From assembly GCA_964342485.1 (NCBI GenBank), contig CAYFFO010000002.1, positions 49,684 through 113,683 of the forward strand: a stretch of DNA of 64,000 bases, in the 5' to 3' direction. A model generated the notes under the pieces. It was not told where the DNA came from and did not search any database. It worked only from the letters and a program-made list of their open reading frames with translations. The DNA comes from CAYFFO01 sp964342485 (GTDB taxonomy: Bacteria; Chloroflexota; Dehalococcoidia; Lucifugimonadales; CAJWER01). This document shows positions 1 through 7,566 of the stretch, piece after piece. Each line of letters begins with the position of its first letter. Within the stretch, counting starts at the first letter, position 1. The position numbers were made by a program, and so were the translations under genes.

Positions 1-474
1 TCTGTTGTTATAAGTAAGTGGACTGTCCATATCCATTTCTAGGTAACGTACTGTATCTTTAAGCTCACATCGTTCATTTTTTGGACAAGTCACACAGCGA
101 TCATTCACAGATACATGACGCAAACAAATGTCGGTTGGTCCACATAGATCAATACGATGACACGTAAGACACCCATGTGGATGTTCAGAAAGAAGTAAGT
201 CCATGACTCCTTTACGTAAATCATTAATCTGTTCGGTCTTTGTCGTTATAACCATGCCATCCGCTGCTGGCACCGTACAAGACGCCTGACTACCTGGAGG
301 ACCTCCTTCAATCTCAACTACACACATTCGACAAGCACCAAATGCCTTCATACCCGGATAATAACAAAGATAAGGAACATATACGCCTGCATCCATAGCA
401 GCCTGAAGTACATTAGTTCCTGGTGTTGTCTTAATTTCAACACCATCTATTGTCAGAGTAATTTCATCTACCAT
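1..474 (-). CDS. NuoG/FdhA-like iron-sulfur subunit, N-terminal part (truncated by window edge)
   Basis: The first 158 codons, read leftward from ATG at 474, run off the window without a stop. The N-terminus is a plant-type [2Fe-2S] ferredoxin domain with C37, C48, C51 and C66. It is followed by H98-x3-C102-x2-C105-x5-C111, the HC3 ligand pattern of the NuoG N5 cluster, and then by a second C127-x2-C130-x5-C136 set ending in CELKD. The family transfers electrons between NADH (via NuoE/NuoF, encoded just upstream) and a molybdopterin or quinone-reducing partner. It could be NuoG of complex I or the alpha subunit of an NAD-dependent formate dehydrogenase; the catalytic part that would decide this lies outside the window. 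The 38-bp gap to nuoF and shared strand imply one operon. Confidence 0.85.
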   Translation of the reverse strand, partial: MVDEITLTIDGVEIKTTPGTNVLQAAMDAGVYVPYLCYYPGMKAFGACRMCVVEIEGGPPGSQASCTVPAADGMVITTKTEQINDLRKGVMDLLLSEHPHGCLTCHRIDLCGPTDICLRHVSVNDRCVTCPKNERCELKDTVRYLEMDMDSPLTYNNR

Positions 475-512
475 ATGATCGCCCCATATATTTCAATATA
501 ATTAAATTCAAT

Positions 513-2264
513 CTATTTTGCCTTCCCGAGCCTGACAAGTTCCAAACGATGTTCTTCTCCAAATGTCCTGGTATTTCTTGGAGCGATCAATCGAGTATCG
601 CAACTACCCGAAGGGCATTTTTTATCCTCTAGATGAGATTGAAAATCGTCGGGGAAATTTTCTATGGCAGACCTAAGAGGATTGTATCCAAGCTGTCCAT
701 GAAAACAAAGTGATCCTGCTTCCATAGTACCTCCAATTCGGTTCATCACCTCTACATCCTTCGGATTAGCTTCATTTGCTGAAATACGTTCTATTAATTC
801 CAGCAACTGAGACATCCCTAACCTACATGGGAAACACTTCCCACAAGACTCATATTGACAAAAACCTACTAGTAATCTCGCTAAATCGACGGCACACTTG
901 GTATCATCACCAACAATGACGCCTCCGGATCCTAACATCGCTCCATGCTGCTTCATATCATCAAAATCTAAATTGTATTCTAGACTATCTTTTCCAAGAA
1001 TGTGTCCAAGTGGCCCACCAAGTTGAATCATTTTTACTTCTTTACCACTTGGAGTCCCCCCTCCTATCTCTTCAACAACTTTACCAAGTTTCATACCCAT
1101 TGGAACTTCGTACATGCCAGGATATTTCACATCTCCACTCAAGCAAATGATTGTGGTACCTGTACATTTTTCCTGACCAATTGACTTAAACCAATCTCCG
1201 CCTCTAGCAATAATTTCCGGCGCATATGAAAAACTCTTTACATTGTTAATAGTGCTAGGTTTACCCCAAACTCCGAATGCCGCGGGAAATGGAGGCTTAA
1301 AACGAGGCATCGATCGCTTACCCTCGATCGACTCCATTAAAGCTGTTTCTTCGCCAGCCACATATGATTCTCCAGTAAGTGAAATTTCGATATCAAAACT
1401 AAAATCTGACCCTAAAATCTTTTTACCAAGTAAACCCATTTTATAAGCTTGCTCTATAGCCTGTTCAGTCCTTGAGATAGGACCATCGTGGCCGTGTCTT
1501 ATAAAAACAAATCCATTTGATGCATTTGTAGCAAATCCGGCTAAAGTCATCCCTTCAAGAAGTGTATATGGATCTCCTTCTAAAATACCTTTATCGTTAT
1601 ATGCTCCTGGATCGCCTTCTTCACAGTTACACAGAATATATTTGGGAGGTCCGCCACGAGACATGAAGCTCCATTTCACTCCCGTAGGAAAACCAGCCCC
1701 ACCTCTACCGCGCAGACCAGAAGTTTTCATTTCATCGACAACTTCCTCCGGATTCATAGTCATTATCGCTTTTGCAAGACCTGCATAGCCACCATTAGCG
1801 ATATATTGATATATATCGTTAGGAGCTATTTGGCCAGAATTTCTTAGAGCAATTTTCTGCTGATTACTAATACCAGAAACTGTATTTAAATCTACAGCTC
1901 CTGTAACAGGATCTCCAATATAACCTAACAGATTATTTGTAGGAATTTGGTCTTTTGAAAAAATACTATCGAATAAAGATTCTATCTGTTCTGGAACTAC
2001 ATCTCGGAATAAAACTCTACGCCCATCTTTTGTTAATATATCTACTATAGGTTCTGCATAACACAGCCCTAAACAACCTACCTCATCTACACGCACATTC
2101 AATTTAGCTCGAACCAATTCGCTTTTTATAGCATCGAGCACGTCTAGCGCTCCTGCTGCCTGTCCACACATTCCGGTACCAATACGAATCCAAGGAGAAT
2201 CACCATTGTGCAAATTTCCCCAAAGTTTATCGGCTTCGGTTTTGAGATCTTCGTATTTACTCAC
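513..2264 (-). CDS. nuoF: NADH dehydrogenase 51 kDa-type flavoprotein subunit (NuoF/HoxF-like)
   Basis: 583 residues from a GTG start. Residues 1-105 are a thioredoxin-like [2Fe-2S] domain with only three clear cysteines (C33, C64, C68). This is followed by the 51-kDa FMN/NADH domain, with the glycine-rich GRGGAGFPTG motif near 186-195 and a GEETALMESIEG segment. The C-terminal helical domain carries the [4Fe-4S] N3 ligands C474, C477, C480 and C520. The protein oxidises NADH (or reduces NAD+) and passes electrons through Fe-S clusters. An N-terminal ferredoxin fusion is typical of HoxF, HydB and formate-dehydrogenase diaphorase subunits rather than of minimal E. coli NuoF. It sits between the NuoE and NuoG-like genes, so the three form a diaphorase module whose terminal partner is not visible here. 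Confidence 0.92.
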   Translation of the reverse strand: MSKYEDLKTEADKLWGNLHNGDSPWIRIGTGMCGQAAGALDVLDAIKSELVRAKLNVRVDEVGCLGLCYAEPIVDILTKDGRRVLFRDVVPEQIESLFDSIFSKDQIPTNNLLGYIGDPVTGAVDLNTVSGISNQQKIALRNSGQIAPNDIYQYIANGGYAGLAKAIMTMNPEEVVDEMKTSGLRGRGGAGFPTGVKWSFMSRGGPPKYILCNCEEGDPGAYNDKGILEGDPYTLLEGMTLAGFATNASNGFVFIRHGHDGPISRTEQAIEQAYKMGLLGKKILGSDFSFDIEISLTGESYVAGEETALMESIEGKRSMPRFKPPFPAAFGVWGKPSTINNVKSFSYAPEIIARGGDWFKSIGQEKCTGTTIICLSGDVKYPGMYEVPMGMKLGKVVEEIGGGTPSGKEVKMIQLGGPLGHILGKDSLEYNLDFDDMKQHGAMLGSGGVIVGDDTKCAVDLARLLVGFCQYESCGKCFPCRLGMSQLLELIERISANEANPKDVEVMNRIGGTMEAGSLCFHGQLGYNPLRSAIENFPDDFQSHLEDKKCPSGSCDTRLIAPRNTRTFGEEHRLELVRLGKAK

Positions 2265-2316
2265 TGCAGTTCCCCGAAAAAATATTTAGGGTATAAAATT
2301 GATTCATATTATCCAA

Positions 2317-2859
2317 CTACACCTTGCCTCGAATTTTATCAATCAACTGCCTAAGACTATCCAGTGTAATCCGGCCATGGAGGCGATGGTCTATACTTAT
2401 CACAGGTGCCTGAGAGCATGCTCCTAAGCATGTATTGTATTTCAAGCTAAATTTCCCATCAGTAGTATTACCCTCTTCTTGTAACTCTAAAATATCTTGA
2501 CTATCTTCCTTGATCTTGTCAGCACCTAGTAAATGACATGTTGGCCCCCAGCAAACTTCTAAAGCATGTTCTGCTGGAGGTGTAAAACGGAAATTCGTAT
2601 AAAATGTAGCCACTCCCCAAACCTCGTTAATACTAACTTCCGTACTAGCCGCTACTTCCTCAATTGCGACAGTCGGCAGATAGCCTAACGCATCATGAGC
2701 TGCATGAAGGCTTGATAAAACGGTTACAGTAGGTTGCTTTTGGGAGCTTATCGCTTCCTTAACCCTATCTCTGGTTACATCTTGCAAATCATCCAACCAA
2801 TTGTCACCTGTAACTTTATGAAGATTCACATGATAGCATAGTGGAATATATGCCAACAA
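2317..2859 (-). CDS. nuoE: NADH dehydrogenase 24 kDa-type [2Fe-2S] subunit (NuoE-like)
   Basis: A 180-residue NuoE/24-kDa protein with an N-terminal helical region and a C-terminal thioredoxin-like [2Fe-2S] domain. The four ligands are visible as CWGPTC (C-x4-C) and CLGAC (C-x3-C). It bridges electrons from the flavoprotein NuoF toward the NuoG-like subunit. The reading frame begins at a TTG pair five bases after the upstream oxidoreductase stop codon. No good Shine-Dalgarno is obvious, and in-frame GTG or TTG codons about 10-20 residues downstream are alternative starts, so the N-terminus is uncertain. Its order before nuoF and the NuoG-like gene is the usual one for diaphorase modules of complex I, bidirectional hydrogenases and NAD-formate dehydrogenases. 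Confidence 0.9.
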   Translation of the reverse strand: MLAYIPLCYHVNLHKVTGDNWLDDLQDVTRDRVKEAISSQKQPTVTVLSSLHAAHDALGYLPTVAIEEVAASTEVSINEVWGVATFYTNFRFTPPAEHALEVCWGPTCHLLGADKIKEDSQDILELQEEGNTTDGKFSLKYNTCLGACSQAPVISIDHRLHGRITLDSLRQLIDKIRGKV

Positions 2860-2864
2860 CAGGT

Positions 2865-4187
2865 TTATCCAAGATCATCCATTACCATACCGGCAACTCT
2901 GCGTCCTAAACGCACACTATAGTTGGTACCTCTATCTTGCGGATAAACCTGAGTAGTATTCGCTAAATATATACCTGATAATGGAGTTCTATGATCAAGA
3001 ATATCATCTGAATAATTTGTGCCAATAACTGGCTGGGCTGCATTTATTTTTTGATAATGGCTTTTAACAATCCAAGATTCTTTAAAATCAGCATTTATTT
3101 TTTTTATGTGAGGCAGGTATGCTTGTAAAAGTTCTTTGTGAGATAAATCAAATAATGGATCTTCTCTAGATAAATAGTTAGATATATATACTATGTGTTG
3201 GTTTCTATAATGTTTAGGAGGAATTAAGTTAGTATGTTCTATTACGCCAACGAATGGAATTTCTGAATCTGCTACATTTAACCAATATACTTCTGACAAA
3301 GGACGATCCAATAGCAGAATTAGAAGTACTGCTGATAAATATTTTGTCTTTTCAAGCTGAGTTTTGTACCAAATTGGAAACTCAGGAACAATGTTTTTTA
3401 CCATAAACGAATGAGTGGTTACAATTACAGAATCGAAGGACTCCTTAACCATATTTCCACTTGACGTTTCAATCTTCAATTCAACACCCCCAGTCGTTTC
3501 CGACCTAATCTCTACAACACGACTTGAAAGGTTAATATGGTTCGATCGTTGAGTAATTTTTTGTGCAAGGACATCACAAATTTCTCCAAAACTTCCTATT
3601 GGATATCCCAGCTGTTCACGGCTAAATCTACTGGAACGCGATGAGAATCTTGTGGCAATTTTGCCCCAAATCCAAGCCATCCCCACTTCTTTATAATAAT
3701 TATCCCCGAATTTACCACGAAGCATCGGACCCCAAAATCCTTCAAATGCACCCTGTCCAACCCATTTTTTCAACCAATCAACTGCTGTGATTGATTCCAA
3801 GTTACGCCAATTCTTGATTCTCTGAATAATCAGTGTGACAAGGCCAAGTCGAATACGATCTGGGAACTTTAAAGGCTTGAATTTTAATAGATCTATAGGA
3901 GTCACAAAATTGTATATTTTGCCGTCGTAAAGAGTACCAACCTTTGAATCAATCCAACGCATTTTATAACCTAAGTCAATTTCTTCCATCAATTCAATAA
4001 TATCTATATCACTCTGAAAAAGGTGGTGATATCCACGTTCAAGCCTAGCACCGTTAATTTCAAATGTAGAAGCCTGCCCTCCCAAGAATGGAGCTCTGTC
4101 ATAAATAACCACATCGTGATCGTTTTTACTTAGGTCATATGCTGCCGCCAATCCAGTTACGCCGGCTCCTACGATCGCTATTCTCAT
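2865..4187 (-). CDS. NAD(P)/FAD-dependent oxidoreductase (COG1232, amine oxidase/desaturase-like)
   Basis: 440 residues. The N-terminus begins with a Rossmann dinucleotide-binding motif, GAGVTGLAAAYDLSK, followed by an acidic residue at the end of beta-2 (IYDRAPFLGGQ). The C-terminus has the second FAD contact, GTNYSVRLGRRVAGM. This is the protoporphyrinogen-oxidase/phytoene-desaturase/UDP-galactopyranose-mutase-like flavoprotein group; substrate cannot be read from sequence. Members of this subgroup are often encoded beside glycosyltransferases and flippase-like proteins, and here the YbhN-type gene lies 29 bp upstream. A role in lipid or glycan building is therefore more likely than a role in the NADH module downstream, although the five-base spacing to nuoE implies co-transcription. 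Confidence 0.8.
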   Translation of the reverse strand: MRIAIVGAGVTGLAAAYDLSKNDHDVVIYDRAPFLGGQASTFEINGARLERGYHHLFQSDIDIIELMEEIDLGYKMRWIDSKVGTLYDGKIYNFVTPIDLLKFKPLKFPDRIRLGLVTLIIQRIKNWRNLESITAVDWLKKWVGQGAFEGFWGPMLRGKFGDNYYKEVGMAWIWGKIATRFSSRSSRFSREQLGYPIGSFGEICDVLAQKITQRSNHINLSSRVVEIRSETTGGVELKIETSSGNMVKESFDSVIVTTHSFMVKNIVPEFPIWYKTQLEKTKYLSAVLLILLLDRPLSEVYWLNVADSEIPFVGVIEHTNLIPPKHYRNQHIVYISNYLSREDPLFDLSHKELLQAYLPHIKKINADFKESWIVKSHYQKINAAQPVIGTNYSDDILDHRTPLSGIYLANTTQVYPQDRGTNYSVRLGRRVAGMVMDDLG

Positions 4188-4216
4188 TTGTAACCTTTCA
4201 TGTCTATCAACGATGG

Positions 4217-5290
4217 TTAATATTTACTATCAGAATCATTTATATCCAATATATCTTTATTTCTCCAAATCTTCTTTATAGTCATATTCCCAGTTAAAAG
4301 AAATACTTGACCCAAAACAATCATTGGAATTATCAAAACAGCATGCACTACAACTACATACGCAGCTGCTATTGAACGGTCAACATAGGCTATGGGCAAC
4401 AAAACAAGAGTCTCTCTCGCTATTAATTCAAACAAACCTAAGCCGCCTGGAGTTGAAGGAACCGAACTGCCAATATTAGACAATGAAGTGACTATCAAAA
4501 TTGCGGCAACCATATCGGCAAAAGAGCTATAAAACTCGTTTAGATTAAAGGAATACCCAACCGAGAAAAAAAGTGCGGATTCTAGTAACCATATAGGCAA
4601 AGACAAAATAAACAGGAATAATATCAACTTTGGGTCTTTGAGGCCGTCAAGCCCCATGATAACAAGCCTAGTAAATTGAAGAATTCTTTTACCAATTATA
4701 TCCGGTATCGGGCGAATCAAAATACGAACTAAATTTTCTATAGTTAAAGGTCGATAGGCTGACATGATCAGTAAAGCAAACATAGTAACAAAAGGAACAC
4801 TGATTATAACGGGCAACAAGAACCAGGGGACATTGGATAAATTGCTAAATTCTTTAGCTAATTCCATCATAGGTACAAAGAGAGCAAGAATTACTAAAAA
4901 CGAAAGAAGTGTAATGGCATCAAATAAACGTTCAATAAATATCGTAGTTAGAGCTGATACTGAACTTATAGATTCCCTCTCTCCAATATAATAAGCTCGA
5001 ACCAATTCTCCGACTCGAAGGGGCAACAAATTATTAGCCATATATCCTACAACTACAACAGGGTACAAATTTAAAGTCGAAATCTTCTTAATATGTCGTA
5101 ACAAAATACGCCATCGAAAAGCACGACAAAAGGTCGAAGCCTGATAAAATAGGCACGCTGGAATTAAATACCAATAATTCGCTTTTAATAGGGCTTTAAG
5201 AAGACTGCTCCAATCAGTTGTAATTAAAAATATCGTTACTAATATGAGCCCTATTAATAAACTTATCCAATATTTATTGACTTTGGACAT
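4217..5290 (-). CDS. YbhN/UPF0104-type integral membrane protein (lysylphosphatidylglycerol synthase TM-like)
   Basis: 357 residues with roughly eight hydrophobic spans. The conserved family features are visible: an early FCRAFRWRILL-type basic stretch after the second span, a NNLLPLRVGELVRAYYIG motif, and a late SVPSTPGGLGLFE loop. The family comprises flippase-like or lipid-headgroup membrane proteins related to the transmembrane half of MprF; AglD-type homologs act in glycolipid pathways. There is no C-terminal transferase domain. The start is ATG at 5290. The neighbours on either side, large membrane glycosyltransferase-like proteins and an FAD oxidoreductase, fit an envelope lipid or glycan pathway, but the exact substrate is unknown. 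Confidence 0.85.
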   Translation of the reverse strand: MSKVNKYWISLLIGLILVTIFLITTDWSSLLKALLKANYWYLIPACLFYQASTFCRAFRWRILLRHIKKISTLNLYPVVVVGYMANNLLPLRVGELVRAYYIGERESISSVSALTTIFIERLFDAITLLSFLVILALFVPMMELAKEFSNLSNVPWFLLPVIISVPFVTMFALLIMSAYRPLTIENLVRILIRPIPDIIGKRILQFTRLVIMGLDGLKDPKLILFLFILSLPIWLLESALFFSVGYSFNLNEFYSSFADMVAAILIVTSLSNIGSSVPSTPGGLGLFELIARETLVLLPIAYVDRSIAAAYVVVVHAVLIIPMIVLGQVFLLTGNMTIKKIWRNKDILDINDSDSKY

Positions 5291-5422
5291 CGATACCCCA
5301 TTTTAAAATCTTAATAGAAAAACAGATGCCAACTAATACACTGAATCTGACACAAATATAATAACTGCTTTTAAGTAAAAACTGTAAAACGAAAAACTTT
5401 AACTATGGTACAAAATCTATAC

Positions 5423-7537
5423 CTATCTGTAAGCTTCATTTTCAAGATTAAACGGAATCTCCTTAGACACATATATAATCACATCTTCACTACCAATAGG
5501 TTGAGAAAGTTTTCTATGTATAAAGTAGTCATAAAAAGTACGCCAAGTATCACCACTAAAGGTACCACTGACCAATTTTCCAAAGGTGAGACCCCTATAA
5601 GTTTCAGGGAACCACCATCTATGAGGGATTACAATACCTGATTTGTAACTTTCTTCCATAATGCTTTCTTCCGCCGGGCGATTGTCGATATGAAGCAATA
5701 AAACTTTAGATGAAGAGCCTTTTGATAACATCGGAGAGTGGTCAATATATCCTACATCAGTTCGATCTCGTAGATACCATGCCCATGGCCAGCTAAACCC
5801 ACCTGTTTGATCAATAGTAATCACATTGGGCAAATCTGACTTTTCGATATTTCTAGAAATCTCCTTATAAGTATCCCGTAAACTAGGAGATGTTTGTGTA
5901 TATACGATCATTTCTACAGGCACATCTCCATTCTGATAAACTGCTCGCCATCCAGTCCATGTAGTCAATACCAACAAGCTAAACCAAATTGTTAAACATG
6001 TGAATAAACTGAAACTTTTAAATCCTCGTTTTATAAGGTTTTTGTCCCAATCAATTTTTTCTGTAATATCCCCAACAAACTTGCCTGACAATACAATAAG
6101 AGGTAACGTCAAATTAACCAACAGCCAGGGCATCTTTTCTGTTATATATGAGTAAAGGATAAAAGTTGTTACAGCCCAAAAAATAAGAAACAATCCAAGT
6201 TTATCTTTTCGTTTCCAATAATAAACTCCACCTAATATAGAAAACATAAGTGGCAAGAACTCATATACCAAAATAATTAATACATAGTAGTAGATTGGCT
6301 GATTCCCTCTAGCTACATCTTGCTGAACCAACCAATATCCAAGTGACTGCCATACCCCAGACCCTACTCCACCCAAGTTTGTGAAAAAAGTGGTATACGC
6401 AAAAAGAAAAATAAAATAGAAAAGAAATGCACATCGATACCATATACCCCAACTATTCCATAACCTATATACCCATCCAAGTATTGGAGCAATCCAGTAT
6501 AAATATGGGTGCGTAGTTAGAGTTTTGGTTACTTTATTAGTACCTATTATACCTAGAGATCGTTGCCACCTAGATCCCAGAAACCCGGAGATAAATATTA
6601 GGATAGCAACTGTCATAGTTGCAATCACAAGCCCCCCACCTGAAGGAGCACCAACACGTAGACTACCTACAGGGGCTGTTAACACTAAATTGGTCCAAGG
6701 AAACACAGGGGTATCTTGGAAAACACTGACCAGAGCAGAGCCTAACGGCAAAGATAAAGTGAATAGGATGATGAAAAAACTGGCTTCTCTAGATATTTTC
6801 GTCGAAGTAAATACATTATTGAGGGCCAAACAAGATTCTTTTATGATCACTTGAATTGCAGTTACGGTTCTTGTATTTCCAATAATTATTGATTTAGTAA
6901 AGGTTGGAAAATTCCGTAACACTATGACCAGAAATAAATATCCTCCTAAAATAGTTGTGACTATATAGGCACTTTCTTTAGTAACAAATGCAAGAGAAAG
7001 GAAAACAGATCCCAAATATAAGTATCTCATTTTGCCTTCATGCAAAAATCTCCACATTACAATCACTAAACTAAATGCCCATACCGCCATAAGAATATCG
7101 TTACGAGCAAAGCGGCTGAAATAAAACATAGCTGGGGACGCTGCCAGCATTGTTGCTGTAACCATCGAACCATTGCGTCCTAAATAATCCCTAAGGAACA
7201 AAGGCATCAAAACCAATAAGGTACCAGCTAGAGCGTACAATAACCGCGCTGTAAACTCATTATCTCCAAAAAGTACAAATATGCCAGCAGTCATTTCCAT
7301 TTGTAATGGGCCATGCATCATAGGGTCGTGTCTATATCCTTGGCCAGTAGCAAGTAAATAAGAATACAAAGCATGCAAACTTTCATCATGATGCATTGCT
7401 CTATGACCCAAGTCCCAAAGACGTGATAAGAGGGTCCCTAATATTAGCGCCACATAAAAACCAATTTCCAGACTAACTTTACTGAAAATATTTCTCAAAA
7501 ACATTGGTGTCGAATGGCTAATTTTTGATACTGCCAC
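5423..7537 (-). CDS. TIGR03663-family multi-pass membrane protein (GT39/ArnT-like)
   Basis: 704 residues, many transmembrane spans, and a first periplasmic loop containing HDESLHALYSYLLATGQGY followed by HDPMMHGPLQ. The acidic D/E residues in the first loop match the catalytic region of dolichyl-phosphate-mannose-type GT-C glycosyltransferases. This extended form matches my knowledge of the TIGR03663 family, found in Chloroflexi and some archaea. The likely role is transfer of sugar from a polyprenyl carrier outside the membrane, by family inference only. The start is GTG at 7537 (an ATG lies 11 codons in). It follows the DUF2298 gene by 29 bp, and these two families recur together. A 132-bp gap separates it from the flippase-like gene downstream. 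Confidence 0.8.
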   Translation of the reverse strand: MAVSKISHSTPMFLRNIFSKVSLEIGFYVALILGTLLSRLWDLGHRAMHHDESLHALYSYLLATGQGYRHDPMMHGPLQMEMTAGIFVLFGDNEFTARLLYALAGTLLVLMPLFLRDYLGRNGSMVTATMLAASPAMFYFSRFARNDILMAVWAFSLVIVMWRFLHEGKMRYLYLGSVFLSLAFVTKESAYIVTTILGGYLFLVIVLRNFPTFTKSIIIGNTRTVTAIQVIIKESCLALNNVFTSTKISREASFFIILFTLSLPLGSALVSVFQDTPVFPWTNLVLTAPVGSLRVGAPSGGGLVIATMTVAILIFISGFLGSRWQRSLGIIGTNKVTKTLTTHPYLYWIAPILGWVYRLWNSWGIWYRCAFLFYFIFLFAYTTFFTNLGGVGSGVWQSLGYWLVQQDVARGNQPIYYYVLIILVYEFLPLMFSILGGVYYWKRKDKLGLFLIFWAVTTFILYSYITEKMPWLLVNLTLPLIVLSGKFVGDITEKIDWDKNLIKRGFKSFSLFTCLTIWFSLLVLTTWTGWRAVYQNGDVPVEMIVYTQTSPSLRDTYKEISRNIEKSDLPNVITIDQTGGFSWPWAWYLRDRTDVGYIDHSPMLSKGSSSKVLLLHIDNRPAEESIMEESYKSGIVIPHRWWFPETYRGLTFGKLVSGTFSGDTWRTFYDYFIHRKLSQPIGSEDVIIYVSKEIPFNLENEAYR

Positions 7538-7566
7538 TCTAGATTTCTCTACTTAAGGAACAAATA

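Noticed and set aside
513..2859. A complete NADH:quinone oxidoreductase (complex I) locus
   Set aside because: Only NuoE, NuoF and part of a NuoG-like protein are visible, and the upstream neighbours are unrelated; no membrane Nuo subunits occur here.
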